A stretch of DNA of 64,000 bases, taken from Pseudomonas syringae KCTC 12500. GTDB taxonomy: Bacteria > Pseudomonadota > Gammaproteobacteria > Pseudomonadales > Pseudomonadaceae. The stretch spans positions 829,501-893,500 of the forward strand of contig NZ_AYTM02000002.1 in NCBI RefSeq assembly GCF_000507185.2. The letters run 5' to 3'. Below, piece after piece: positions 32,589 through 42,690 of this stretch. Positions within the stretch are counted from its first letter, which is position 1, and every line of letters begins with the position of its first letter. Position numbers and translations under genes: made by a program. The notes under the pieces are model-generated. The model was not told the DNA's origin. It did not search any database and saw only the letters and a list, made by a program, of their open reading frames with translations.

Positions 32589-34421
32589 ATGCTTTATCGT
32601 CGTTTCGAAAAACTGATCGATATCTTCAAAGACGCTCCTACCGCAGCCCCGCCCAATACCGTCTTCGCGTTTTACCTCTACTACCTGCGTCAGGTGTGGC
32701 CGACGTTCACTGCGTTGCTGGTGGTCGGCCTGATCGGTGCGTTGATCGAAGTGTCGCTGTTCAGTTACCTGAGCCGCATCATCGACCTGGCGCAAACCAC
32801 GCCGCCGGAGAATTTCTTCAGCATTCACGCTTCCGAACTGATCTGGATGGTCGTCGTAGCCCTGCTGCTGCGGCCGATTTTCGTCGGCCTGCATGATCTG
32901 CTGGTCCACCAGACGATCAGCCCCGGCATGACCAACCTGATTCGCTGGCAGAACCACAGTTACGTGCTCAAACAGAGCGTCAACTTCTTCCAGAACGACT
33001 TCGCCGGGCGTATCGCTCAGCGCATCATGCAGACCGGCAACTCGTTACGTGACTCGGCCGTGCAGTCGGTGGATGCGCTGTGGCATGTGCTGATCTACGC
33101 GATCAGCGCAATGGTGCTGTTCGCCGAAGCCGACTGGCGCCTGATGATCCCGCTGGGTACCTGGATCGCGGCGTTCATCCTCTCGCTGATGTATTTCGTG
33201 CCGAGGGTCAAGCAGCGCTCGGTGGATTCGTCCGATGCCCGCTCAAGACTGATGGGCCGCATCGTCGACGGCTACACCAACATCACCACGCTCAAGCTGT
33301 TCGCCCACACCAACCACGAGCAGCAGTACGCTCGCGAAGCGATGCGCGATCAAACCGAAAAAAGTCAGCTGGCTGGCCGCGTGGTCACCTCGATGGACAC
33401 CACCATCACCACCATGAACGGCGTACTGATCGTCGCGACCACCGGTCTGGCCCTTTGGCTGTGGACGCAGTCGATGATCTCGGTGGGTGCGATCGCACTG
33501 GCCACCGGTCTGGTCATCCGCATCGTCAACATGTCCGGCTGGATCATGTGGGTGGTCAACGGCATCTTCGAGAACATCGGCACCGTGCAGGACGGCCTGG
33601 AAAGTATCTCGCAGCCCGTCACCGTCAATGACAAACCCGGCGCCCTGCCGCTGAAGATCGAAAACGGCGGCGTCCGGTTCGACGGCGTCGATTTCCATTA
33701 CGGCAATGGCAACGGGATCATTCACAACCTCAACCTGGACATCAGACCGGGTGAGAAGATCGGCCTGATCGGACCTTCCGGCGCGGGCAAGTCGACGCTG
33801 GTCAACCTGCTGCTGCGCATGTACGACGTGCAAGGCGGAAGGATCCTCATCGACGGCCAGGATATTTCCGAAATCACCCAGGAAAGCCTGCGGGCGCAGA
33901 TCGGCATGATCACCCAGGACACCTCGCTGCTGCACCGCTCGATTCGCGAGAACCTGCTGTATGGCAATCCGCACGCAACTGATGAACAGCTCTGGGATTC
34001 GATTCACAAGGCGCGCGCCGACGAGTTCATCCCACTGCTCTCGGACTCCGAAGGTCGCACCGGCTTCGACGCCCATGTCGGTGAGCGCGGCGTCAAGCTG
34101 TCCGGCGGTCAACGCCAGCGTATCGCGATCACCCGCGTGCTGCTCAAGGACGCGCCCATCCTGATCATGGACGAAGCCACCTCGGCACTCGACTCGGAAG
34201 TCGAAGCAGCGATTCAGGAGAGCCTGGAGACGTTGATGCAGGGCAAGACCGTGATCGCCATCGCGCACCGCCTGTCGACCATCGCGCGCATGGATCGCCT
34301 GGTGGTTCTGGAGAAAGGCCAGATCGCCGAAACCGGCACGCACAGCGAACTGCTGGCGCATGGCGGGCTGTATGCACGGCTGTGGCAGCATCAGACCGGT
34401 GGGTTTGTAGGCGTGGATTGA
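32589..34421 (+). CDS. ABC transporter, fused permease and ATPase
   Basis: This 610-residue half-transporter of the MsbA/LmrA/McjD type works as a homodimer exporter in the inner membrane. About six membrane helices occupy residues 30-330. The nucleotide-binding domain follows, with Walker A GPSGAGKST (about 394-402), the Q-loop TQDT, signature LSGGQRQRIA, Walker B ILIMDEATSALDSE and the switch His in IAHRLST. The N-terminus carries an extra 30-residue cytoplasmic start (YRRFEKLIDIFKDAP). No HlyD-type adaptor or TolC gene is nearby, so it is not an obvious PsmE secretion system. The substrate is unknown. A REP array begins right after the stop. Confidence 0.93.
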   Translation: MLYRRFEKLIDIFKDAPTAAPPNTVFAFYLYYLRQVWPTFTALLVVGLIGALIEVSLFSYLSRIIDLAQTTPPENFFSIHASELIWMVVVALLLRPIFVGLHDLLVHQTISPGMTNLIRWQNHSYVLKQSVNFFQNDFAGRIAQRIMQTGNSLRDSAVQSVDALWHVLIYAISAMVLFAEADWRLMIPLGTWIAAFILSLMYFVPRVKQRSVDSSDARSRLMGRIVDGYTNITTLKLFAHTNHEQQYAREAMRDQTEKSQLAGRVVTSMDTTITTMNGVLIVATTGLALWLWTQSMISVGAIALATGLVIRIVNMSGWIMWVVNGIFENIGTVQDGLESISQPVTVNDKPGALPLKIENGGVRFDGVDFHYGNGNGIIHNLNLDIRPGEKIGLIGPSGAGKSTLVNLLLRMYDVQGGRILIDGQDISEITQESLRAQIGMITQDTSLLHRSIRENLLYGNPHATDEQLWDSIHKARADEFIPLLSDSEGRTGFDAHVGERGVKLSGGQRQRIAITRVLLKDAPILIMDEATSALDSEVEAAIQESLETLMQGKTVIAIAHRLSTIARMDRLVVLEKGQIAETGTHSELLAHGGLYARLWQHQTGGFVGVD

Positions 34422-34437
34422 TAGGGCGAGGCTGCCG

Positions 34438-35153
34438 GCCTCTTCGCGAGCAAGCTCGCTCCCACAAGATCTTCACAAGCCATAAAATCTTCAGGGGCAG
34501 TGATCTCCCCGCTACCCCGCCTGTCGGTCAGGTGTACACAGCAGTTGTGTGAGCTTGATCACGAAGGTGCCAGTGCAGTCGCTGAATGTCTTCTGGATAG
34601 CCGCTCACCTGTCGGTCAGGTGTACACCGAACTTGTGGGAGCGAGCTTGCTCGCGAAGAAGCCCGTGCAGTCGCTGAATGTCTTCTGGGTAGCTGCTCAC
34701 CTGTCGGTCAGGTGTACACCGCACTTGTGGGAGCGAGCTTGCTCGCGAAGAGGCCCGTGCAGTCGCTGGATGTCTTCTGGATAGCTGCTCACCTGTCGGT
34801 CAGGTGTACACCGAAGTTGTGTGAGCTTGCTCACGAAGGTGCCAGTGCTGTCGCTGGATGTCTTCTGGATAGCTGCTCACCTGTCGGTCAGGTGTACACC
34901 GCACTTGTGGGAGCGAGCTTGCTCGCGAAGAGGCCCGTGCAGTCGCTGAATGTCTTCTGGATAGCTACTCACCTGCCGGTCAGGTGTACACCGAAGTTGT
35001 GTGAGCTTGCTCACGAAGGTGCCAGTGCAGTCGCTGGATGTCTTCTGGGTAGCCGCTCACCTGTCGGCCAGGTATACACCGAACTTGTGGGAGCGAGCTT
35101 GCTCGCGAAGAGGTCAGTGCAGTCGCTGAATATCTTCTGGCCGGTTACTCCGC
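34438..35153. repeat. Tandem array of REP elements, two alternating unit types
   Basis: After an inverted REP (34438-34466), seven direct units follow, starting at CTGTCGGTCA-like boxes at 34521, 34609, 34701, 34793, 34881, 34973 and 35061. Units are 88 or 92 bases. The 92-base type holds GTGGGAGCGAGCTTGCTCGC, the classical Pseudomonas REP palindrome. The 88-base type holds GTGTGAGCTTGCTCACGAAG, with a shorter stem. Order of types is 88, 92, 92, 88, 92, 88, 92. Unit sequences differ by a few bases only. No gene is present in this 0.7-kb gap. Confidence 0.95.
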
Positions 35154-36272
35154 CTGCCGATACGGCAGCGCGCTGCGCGCATCCTCGGCATAGGCCATTA
35201 CGCCGACGCGCTCCTGCTCCAGAAACTCGCTGACCGCGTCTTTCAGGCCTGGGTGCATCAGGTAATGCCACGAACGGGTGATCTGCGGTTCGAAGCCGCG
35301 GATCAGTTTGTGTTCGCCCTGCGCACCGGCGTCGAAGCGTTGCAGGCCGTGGGCGATGGCGTAGTCCATACCCTGGTAAAAACAGGTTTCGAAATGCAGC
35401 CGGTCGAACTCGGCCAGGCAGCCCCAGTAACGCCCATAGAAACTGTCGTCACCGATCAGGCTGAAAGCCATCGCCACAGGCCGTGAGCCCTGCAGCGCGA
35501 TGACCACACGGATCGATTCGGGCATGCGCTCGGCCAGCAGGCTGAAGAACTCACGCGTCAGGTAAGGCGCCTGCCCGCGCACCTCGTAGGTATTGGAGTA
35601 GCACGCATACACGAAGTCCCACAGCACTTCGCTCATCTGCGCGCCTTCGAGCCATTCAAACTCGATGCCCTGCCCGGCCACCTGTTCACGCTCCTTGCGC
35701 ATCTGTTTGCGCTTGCGCGAACTCAATGCGTCGAGAAAATCCTGGAAATCGCGGTAGCCGCGATTCTGCCAATGAAACTGGCAACCAATCCGTTGCAACC
35801 AGCCCGGTTGGGTTTCAAGCAGGGCATCGGCCGCCGGATCGGTAAAGTTCACGTGCGCGCTCGACAGCCCCTCACGTTGCAGGTACGCCGGCAGCTCGCC
35901 GAGCAACTCGATGCCACCCTGAGGCGTCGCGGACAGAATCCTCGAACCGCCGACCGGGCTGAAAGGCACGGCGACCAGCAGCTTGGGGTAGTAGGCAATG
36001 CCAGCGCGACGGCAGGCGTCTGCCCAGGCGTGATCGAACACGTACTCGCCATACGAATGCCACTTTCGGTAGGCCGGCAACGCCGCCACCAACTGATCGT
36101 TTTCGTAGTGCAGCACATGTTCGGCACGCCAGCCTGATCGTGGGCCGAGGCTGCCGCTATCCTCCAGCGAGCTGAGAAACGCATGCCGCAGGAATGGCTG
36201 ATTGCCAGGGACCAGCGCATCCCATTGGGCAGGCGTGACGGTGGCGAGGCTGTCGATTACGTGAACAGGCAT
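35145..36272 (-). CDS. DUF482/FemAB-like N-acyltransferase
   Basis: This 375-residue cytoplasmic protein of the COG3146/DUF482 family has a double GNAT-like (FemAB-type) fold. Recognisable parts are ADACRRAGIAYYPKLLVAVPFSPVGG, HWQNRGYRDFQDFLDALSSRKRKQMRKER (basic, probably binding an acyl donor) and GRYWGCLAEFDRLHFETCFYQGMDYAI with FDAGAQGEHKLIRGF. It is annotated in databases as a 'peptidogalycan biosynthesis protein'. The acyl acceptor is unknown. It follows the NEL gene by 39 bases on the same strand and may share its transcript. Its 3' end abuts the REP array. Confidence 0.85.
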   Translation of the reverse strand: MPVHVIDSLATVTPAQWDALVPGNQPFLRHAFLSSLEDSGSLGPRSGWRAEHVLHYENDQLVAALPAYRKWHSYGEYVFDHAWADACRRAGIAYYPKLLVAVPFSPVGGSRILSATPQGGIELLGELPAYLQREGLSSAHVNFTDPAADALLETQPGWLQRIGCQFHWQNRGYRDFQDFLDALSSRKRKQMRKEREQVAGQGIEFEWLEGAQMSEVLWDFVYACYSNTYEVRGQAPYLTREFFSLLAERMPESIRVVIALQGSRPVAMAFSLIGDDSFYGRYWGCLAEFDRLHFETCFYQGMDYAIAHGLQRFDAGAQGEHKLIRGFEPQITRSWHYLMHPGLKDAVSEFLEQERVGVMAYAEDARSALPYRQAE

Positions 36273-36311
36273 GCAGGTTCCCCGATAGGCAGACAGGGTG
36301 AAGAATATCCC

Positions 36312-39300
36312 TTATTGAGCCGTCATGTTCACCGCCTCCGCAATCTGCCTGGAAAGAGTGACCGCGAATTCGTTGATCGCTCGCTCACGCTCACGGGAGA
36401 TCACGCCAATCTGCTCGAGGTACTGCTGATCGGATTGCTGGTCAGGCGGCAACTCATCCAGGGCCACCAGGCGCTGATTGAAAGGCTGCTTGACCGGCTC
36501 GAACTCCGGGGCGTAACGAATTTCCAGATAACTCATCCAGAACTCCCGGCTAATCATCGACTGAAAAAACTCAGGGGTGGTTTCGCGATCGATGATTTCG
36601 TTGTAAGCCGCCTGCAAATCCGCTTCGCTCACCCTGGCAATAGCGCGGAACCACATGATTCGCGGCTGGCCCGGCAGTTCAAGCCGCGCTTGCAGACCGA
36701 CGCGATAGGCCAGGCGTACTTCGGCCTCATCGACGCTCTCGCCGCTCGCCTGGCGAAACGCAATCTCGCGCAGGGCAATTTTCTCCACCTGGTCCAGACG
36801 GTCCAGACTGCGGGTCATCCTGAACAGCTTGCGTGGCTGCGCGGACGCCGGCGTGGATGACATGATCGAGAAGATCTGGACGCGCACTTCCATGTCGCCA
36901 AACACCAATGCCAGTCCATCGCCACACGTCTGCGGGTGCGCAGCAACATCGAAGAGCTGGGCACGCAGCTCGGCGTTTACCGACGCCGATTCGATCATCG
37001 ACCAGACCCGCGCAATCAGCTCATCGCGGTTACTTGAAAAGTCGGCCGAGTGTGTCAGATCGCTTAGCATCTGAAAAAAATCCGTGGAGCCGGCACAAGC
37101 GCGCAGGTCTTGCCACAGCCTTGTGCGGGTATTGGCCTGCTCACGATTCAGGCCTAAAAGCCACGGCGCACTGTCAGCCCCGGCCTCAACCGGATTGACA
37201 CTCTGGCTGACACCCCATCGCGGTCGCAGCCTTCCCTCGCGAAACAGCCTGATGCGCTCCAGCGTGGGTGAATTCAACGGATTGCCGTTCAGATGCAAGT
37301 GCAGGCGCGAGGAACTGAGGGAGCGCTCGATGTTATCGAGCTCATCGATGGATATTTCCGAGATGCGATTGTCACGCACATCAATACGAATCAGCTCAGA
37401 CCGAAGCCAGTTCCATGCCGGCAATCTGCTAATGCCGGAGCCGCGCAGAAACAACAGGCGCAGGGAGTTCAGTGCATTGATGGGGACGTCCTCGCCGAGC
37501 GAGCAAAAATTGAGGTCCAGAATTTCCAGGCGGTTCAGGTTCTGCAACGTCGCGTTGGCGGACTCTGTCCAGATCAGCGGATTGTGGCTGATGGACAGCT
37601 CTGCAAGCTGAGGCATTTGCCCTATCGAAGTCGGCAAGGATCGCAGGTCATTGAAGTCCAGGCTCAGCGAACGCAGTCTATTGAAGTTTTTCAGTAATGC
37701 ATCCGCTTGTGGATCGGTAAGCTGCATGGCGCGGGCTTTCAGCACCGCCACATGGTCGAAGTTGGCCGTGATATCCGGTAGTTCTCCGATACGCAGATTA
37801 TCCAGATCGAGCGCGTACCCCAAGAAGTCACCTTGAAAGTTTCGGCACTGAACGCTCAAGCGTTTCCAGCAGTCGTGAATGCGCGTCGCGGCAACCTCCC
37901 TCGGCCGGCGCATCGAAGAAAAGGGCGTTTCCGCGACCCAAGTGTCCAGGGTAACCTGGAGCGTTCGCAGTTCATCGGCGAGGCTGCTCAGTCTTTGCCG
38001 GACGAAAGTCGACAACTCCCTCGCCAGTCCGGTGTGTTCGGCGCGCAACGCGTTCAGGAAACCGGACACCTCTGCATCGGAAAAATCAGGGTATAAGCTT
38101 TTTACCGCAAGCTCCGGCGAGTACCTGGACGCGCCGATGCCCAGACGACGAAAGAAACGTCGCAACCGTCCACTCAGGGGGTAGCCAATACGGCCATGGG
38201 GCAAGCGTTGCGGCCATTTGATACCCGGCTTGATCAGTTGTAATTGCAGAACGGCAGCCATGCGCTCACGTCGTTCGACTGCCGTATTGCGCAACAGGCT
38301 GCGCAGTTGCAGCTCATCCGCATCAGCGGGCAGCTGGATGTCGAGCCGCACTTGCTCAGGAAGCGCCAGCAACAACGCCCTGAAAAACTGCTGATCCACT
38401 TCACTGAGCGACTCGCCCGACGGCTCAAAGCACTGAACACCCTGCTCGGTATTGACCAGCAGCCGGTGCGATGAGGCCTGATCGCTGTCGAGACTGGCTA
38501 TTTCGTCGCCCTCCAGCGAATCCTTCAACAGATCGATCGAAACATCACCACGCCAGCCTGGCACGTACTGCAGCATGCCCAGCCCCGCTGCCCGCGTGTC
38601 CGGATTATCGGTTACCGCCCGATAGAAGCCTTCGTTGGCGCGGTTTATCCGCAGTTGCTGCTGATACTCGCGGGCATGCTCGGCAAGCCCTAGAGGAATG
38701 CGCTTTTCAGTGGTCATTCGCGCTTTGTCTGCATCGCTGGCCATGCCGATGAGTTCGAGCGCCACGCTGCTCGGCAGGCTTTCGAAGTCGCGCTGTATCA
38801 GCTGGACATGCGGGTCGTCGCTGCGACCTTTGAGCGCCTGCATGTCATCCAGCAGGCGCCCGACGTGCGTCTGGGCGTAATCGGCCAGATAGCGCTTGAG
38901 GCCACGCAGTTGAACGGCCCTGTCGGCACGGTCGCTTCCGCTCAGACGAGCGGCTTCATCGGCGGACAGATTTTCCAGCAATTGACCCAGCACCTCAGTG
39001 AGCTGCCCGGTCGGCCCTGTGACATGGGACGACAGCGTCATCTGCGATCCCGCGTTCCACGCTTCCAGCAGCGCGCCTTGGGCGTCGATCAGTAGCAGGC
39101 CGCGGGCCTCATGCCAGCGCGGTGATGACACCAGCAGTTTCAGCCACGGTTCAAGATGAGAAACATGGACATCAGTCACATCGGCGGCCTGAAGAGCGTC
39201 GATGCAGGCGTGCAACTGCCGTTCTGTTTCAACGCGCTGAATGGCGTCCTTCAGCAAGGCCGGAGGCTGGAGGTTCTCGACATGGACCTGGCGCAACAAC

Positions 39301-41207
39301 GCCTCTTGGGTGCCGGTGATGCGCAGGACTTTCTGAATGTCTTCTTCCGGGAACGCATGATACGTCGGGTTCAGGCGTCTGAAAGCCGTTACCTCGTCCC
39401 AACCCATGGGGTTTTCCCATTCATGGCGCCATGCGCCAGCACCGTTGTGTTTGAGCTTCGGCGCGTACGAACGCTCATTCACCGGATGCCTGACGCGCCA
39501 TTGGGTGCCGTCTGCATCGGACTCGACGCGATACAGTTTGCCGTCCAGTGGCAACCAGGTCTTGCCCTCGTGCTCATAAAGCCCAAGGGCGTTGCTGCTC
39601 AGGTTGTCGGGCAACGAAACCGTATGCGCATAGGCATCGATGCTCGGCTTGCCGAGACGTACGGCCCCGTCGACACGCCGTTGCACCAGGCTTTCGATGA
39701 ACATCGAGGGTTGCAGCCCGTTCACCGCAGCCACGACGCCGCCTACCACCAGCATCTGTGCAACGTTTTCGCCGATGTCGTAGACATGTTGCATGGCGTC
39801 TTCGACTTCATCGTGCTTCCAGTCTTCGTAAGCAACGAACGCTTCGCTGGCGAGCTGATAGAGGGCGACCACGGACATGACTTCACCCAGCACCGGCACA
39901 AAGAACCCGGCCACGTTGAACAGGTTCATACCATTGTTTTCAAGGCTTTCGATCAGTGCATCGTGAGCCTGCTGGTCCACCTGAGCGGAAGGCACCGCGA
40001 TAGCCTTTGAGTCGTCATAGGTTTTGGCCAGCAAATGGTCGTATAGCCGCTCGAATGGCGGCTTCGAGAATGGCTGCGCCTGCACGACCAGGTCGGCATC
40101 GGGGTTCAGCTTGCGATCCCTGGCCGGATACAGCCGCGCGTCCAGTTTGGTAAAAAATGCCGAAGCCTGGCCGAGGCTGACGAAACGGCTGAAGTAGCGT
40201 CGATAGTGTTCGCTACCCAACGCCGTAACCAGCCAGACATTGAAGGCCCGCAACGATGCGAACTGCTTGATCGGATGCGAGGGCTCGGAAGGCAGGTAGA
40301 CCAGACAAGGACCGTCATCGGGCCTGGCGTCATCCTGCTGTATCAGCAAAGCACCCTGTAACAGCGAGCCGGGGAACGTGTAGGTGTCGAGCATGTGCAG
40401 TTGGCAATAACGCACGCCCTTGCCATCCCATCGCGGCTGGTCAACGGACTTCACCATGTCCAGCAGGGTCTGGTACGCCGCTTCAGTGATATCGCCTTTC
40501 ATCACAGCGATATGCGCAAGCACCTCGACGGCGGCACGCTCGCTGTCCATGAATGCGCTGGCAACCGCTTGCGCAGCCGGGCCTGGCGGTTTGAACACGC
40601 TGTCCAGATGGGTCTGATACTGGCGGCCCAGATCCAGCTCATGGCAAAAATCAGCGAACTGTTCGAGATCGATCGCCTGACGGTCCCGGTATTCCACCTT
40701 GTAGCGGCGCTGGGCGCTGTCGATCAGCCAGTAGCGCAGGCCACCTGTGCGCAAGATTGCAGAGTAGGGATCGAAGCGGCTTCTGTTGCTCGGAGCGAAG
40801 TTCTGCAAGGCCGCCTGGAGCAGAGTCTGCTCAAGCGGGGCCGGGCTCCAGGTACTGTCGTAGCGCCAGGTCATCAGTTGAAACGCTTCAACGTCGAGGT
40901 CGAGCTTGAAACGTTCGACAAACGCTTTCGACAGCAAGGGCGCTGCAAACTGCTGCGCCGGTAACAGCCGGTTGCGCATTGGCTCCAGCGCCTGCGCGCA
41001 ACGGCGTGCGCTTTGCTGGCTGGCGTGCAGCGCCTGGCGCAGTGCCGTAGACGCGCCCACATACCAGTCTGGCAAGTTGAGCCTGATGAATTCGGTGTTG
41101 GCGTGCTCCGCTTCGAACGGCGCCGCGTCCTGCGGTGGAGGCGTTACAGAGGCGTGTGCAACGGACGATTCTATTGTTTCAAAGGGGTTGTATCTGAGGG
41201 TGAACAT
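36312..41207 (-). CDS. Giant LRR protein with NEL-type E3 ubiquitin ligase domain
   Basis: This protein of about 1631 residues has three parts. Residues 1 to about 1150 form a large helical region of the dermonecrotic-toxin/DUF6543 type. Residues 1185-1350 are leucine-rich repeats (LPTSIGQMPQLAELSISHNPL and several degenerate copies). Residues about 1360-1631 form a NEL domain. Its catalytic motif CxD reads TCGDGLALVF with Cys1428 and Asp1430, the place of the active Cys of SspH/IpaH ligases, which transfer ubiquitin inside host cells. I favour the ATG at 41205-41207; a GTG 20 codons upstream also fits. No Hrp box or signal peptide is seen, so the delivery route is unclear. The C-terminal acyltransferase gene may be co-transcribed. 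Confidence 0.88.
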   Translation of the reverse strand: MFTLRYNPFETIESSVAHASVTPPPQDAAPFEAEHANTEFIRLNLPDWYVGASTALRQALHASQQSARRCAQALEPMRNRLLPAQQFAAPLLSKAFVERFKLDLDVEAFQLMTWRYDSTWSPAPLEQTLLQAALQNFAPSNRSRFDPYSAILRTGGLRYWLIDSAQRRYKVEYRDRQAIDLEQFADFCHELDLGRQYQTHLDSVFKPPGPAAQAVASAFMDSERAAVEVLAHIAVMKGDITEAAYQTLLDMVKSVDQPRWDGKGVRYCQLHMLDTYTFPGSLLQGALLIQQDDARPDDGPCLVYLPSEPSHPIKQFASLRAFNVWLVTALGSEHYRRYFSRFVSLGQASAFFTKLDARLYPARDRKLNPDADLVVQAQPFSKPPFERLYDHLLAKTYDDSKAIAVPSAQVDQQAHDALIESLENNGMNLFNVAGFFVPVLGEVMSVVALYQLASEAFVAYEDWKHDEVEDAMQHVYDIGENVAQMLVVGGVVAAVNGLQPSMFIESLVQRRVDGAVRLGKPSIDAYAHTVSLPDNLSSNALGLYEHEGKTWLPLDGKLYRVESDADGTQWRVRHPVNERSYAPKLKHNGAGAWRHEWENPMGWDEVTAFRRLNPTYHAFPEEDIQKVLRITGTQEALLRQVHVENLQPPALLKDAIQRVETERQLHACIDALQAADVTDVHVSHLEPWLKLLVSSPRWHEARGLLLIDAQGALLEAWNAGSQMTLSSHVTGPTGQLTEVLGQLLENLSADEAARLSGSDRADRAVQLRGLKRYLADYAQTHVGRLLDDMQALKGRSDDPHVQLIQRDFESLPSSVALELIGMASDADKARMTTEKRIPLGLAEHAREYQQQLRINRANEGFYRAVTDNPDTRAAGLGMLQYVPGWRGDVSIDLLKDSLEGDEIASLDSDQASSHRLLVNTEQGVQCFEPSGESLSEVDQQFFRALLLALPEQVRLDIQLPADADELQLRSLLRNTAVERRERMAAVLQLQLIKPGIKWPQRLPHGRIGYPLSGRLRRFFRRLGIGASRYSPELAVKSLYPDFSDAEVSGFLNALRAEHTGLARELSTFVRQRLSSLADELRTLQVTLDTWVAETPFSSMRRPREVAATRIHDCWKRLSVQCRNFQGDFLGYALDLDNLRIGELPDITANFDHVAVLKARAMQLTDPQADALLKNFNRLRSLSLDFNDLRSLPTSIGQMPQLAELSISHNPLIWTESANATLQNLNRLEILDLNFCSLGEDVPINALNSLRLLFLRGSGISRLPAWNWLRSELIRIDVRDNRISEISIDELDNIERSLSSSRLHLHLNGNPLNSPTLERIRLFREGRLRPRWGVSQSVNPVEAGADSAPWLLGLNREQANTRTRLWQDLRACAGSTDFFQMLSDLTHSADFSSNRDELIARVWSMIESASVNAELRAQLFDVAAHPQTCGDGLALVFGDMEVRVQIFSIMSSTPASAQPRKLFRMTRSLDRLDQVEKIALREIAFRQASGESVDEAEVRLAYRVGLQARLELPGQPRIMWFRAIARVSEADLQAAYNEIIDRETTPEFFQSMISREFWMSYLEIRYAPEFEPVKQPFNQRLVALDELPPDQQSDQQYLEQIGVISRERERAINEFAVTLSRQIAEAVNMTAQ

Positions 41208-41327
41208 GGTCGATACCGCTAATGGCTTTGTGAATAGCCAATACGATAAAGACCCAACGGCCTGCACATGACATAACGGGGTATGACAGGCAGCGCCCGT
41301 CTCAAGAGCGCTACCCGTCGAACGCGA

Positions 41328-42449
41328 TCAGCGCTTGCGCAGAATCACGCTGCCGATCGAGTAACCAGCGCCAAACGAACTGAGTACCGCCAGAGCGCCT
41401 TGCGGCAAGTCGTCCTGATAGGTGTGAAACGCAATCACCGAGCCCGCCGAGCTGGTATTGCCATAGGTGTCGAGAATCACCGGCGCTTCTTCGACACTGG
41501 CGTCGCGGCCCAGCAGCTTCTTGACGATCAGATGGTTCATGCTCAGGTTGGCCTGGTGCAGCCAGAAGCGTCTGACGTCAGTGATGTTGATGCCGTTGTC
41601 CTGCAAATGCGCAGCGACTAGCTCGGCGACCATAGGGCACACCTCGCGGAAGACCTTGCGGCCTTCCTGCACGAACAGCTTGTCCGGCGCACTCTGGCCC
41701 TCGTCCGAGGTACGGTTGAGGAAACCGAAATTGTTGCGGATGTTGTTGGAAAACTGGGTCAGCAGCCGGGTGCTGACGATATCGAACTGATAAGGCGACG
41801 TGGCAAGATCGGCGCGCTCGATCACCACCGCCGTGGCGCCATCACCAAAGATGAAGTGGCTGTCACGGTCACGGAAATTAAGGTGTGCGGTGCAGATTTC
41901 CGGGCTGATCACCAGCAAGGCGCGAGCCTGACCCAGTTGCACGCTGTTGCAGGCCGTCTGAATGCCGAAGGTGGCCGACGAACAGGCCACGTTCATGTCA
42001 AACCCGTAACCGGCAACGCCCAGCGCTTGCTGAATCTCGATGGAGATTGCCGGATAGGCGCGTTGCAGGTTGGAGCAGGCAACGATTACACCGTCAATGT
42101 CGGCAGCGGTTTTGCCGGCGCGTTGCAGCGCCTGTCTGGCGGCAGCTACACCCATCTCACAGAGGATCGACCATTCGTCATTGCTGCGCTCCGGCAGGTT
42201 GGGCTTCATGCGCTGCGGATCGAGAATGCCCTCCTTGTCCATGACGAAGCGGCTTTTGATACCCGAAGCCTTTTCGATGAAAGCGGCGCTGGACTCACTC
42301 AGCGCCTGCACGTCGCCACGTTCGATAGCGGCGGCATTATCGCTGTTGAACTGTGCAACATAGGCATTGAAAGACTGCACCAGCTCTTCGTTGGAGATGC
42401 TGTTGGCCGGGGTAAACAGGCCTGTGCCGCTGATGACGACGTTGTGCAC
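41328..42449 (-). CDS. Beta-ketoacyl-ACP synthase III-like (PA3286-type)
   Basis: This 373-residue condensing enzyme of the FabH class has the full Cys156-His298-Asn331 triad: NVACSSATFG, FWLHQAN and YGNTSSAG. It joins an acyl-CoA with malonyl-ACP. The close Pseudomonas relative PA3286 is known to take medium-chain acyl-CoA from beta-oxidation back into fatty-acid synthesis, and it likewise lies near hrpA and the fadD genes, so the same shunt is inferred here. The start is a GTG (42447-42449) after GAGAGGAA. It is longer than E. coli FabH by about 55 residues, mainly an insert between residues 28 and 90. Confidence 0.9.
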   Translation of the reverse strand: MHNVVISGTGLFTPANSISNEELVQSFNAYVAQFNSDNAAAIERGDVQALSESSAAFIEKASGIKSRFVMDKEGILDPQRMKPNLPERSNDEWSILCEMGVAAARQALQRAGKTAADIDGVIVACSNLQRAYPAISIEIQQALGVAGYGFDMNVACSSATFGIQTACNSVQLGQARALLVISPEICTAHLNFRDRDSHFIFGDGATAVVIERADLATSPYQFDIVSTRLLTQFSNNIRNNFGFLNRTSDEGQSAPDKLFVQEGRKVFREVCPMVAELVAAHLQDNGINITDVRRFWLHQANLSMNHLIVKKLLGRDASVEEAPVILDTYGNTSSAGSVIAFHTYQDDLPQGALAVLSSFGAGYSIGSVILRKR

Positions 42450-42690
42450 GGTCGTTCCTCTCTTATTGAGTTGCAGGTAATGACCTGCTCACGCACGGCA
42501 ACTGAAGGCCCACTGCTTTTTGGGACCTGCGTACCAGTGCGACTGTAAAAGCTGCCCGTAACCGGGAGCAGCATTTCATGACACGGTGAAGACAGGCGCG
42601 GAGTGTGCCACAGAGCCCGGTTTTGGCGCTATCGGGCCAATGAATATAGGCACGATAGACGCCTTTCACTTCGTGACAGGAAGCAGCAGA

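Noticed and set aside
32589..34421. ABC transporter as the type I exporter for PsmE
   Set aside because: No membrane-fusion or outer-membrane partner gene is adjacent, four genes lie between, and the protein looks like a general MsbA-type exporter.
34521..35153. Regularly spaced repeats resembling a CRISPR array
   Set aside because: Units repeat over their full 88-92 bases with few differences, so there are no unique spacers, and no cas genes are near. The palindromes are REP elements.
34500..35233. Open frames of 94 and 173 codons on the + strand with repeated peptide units
   Set aside because: They are translations of the REP array. Their periodic sequence follows the DNA repeat, and they lack ribosome-binding sites.
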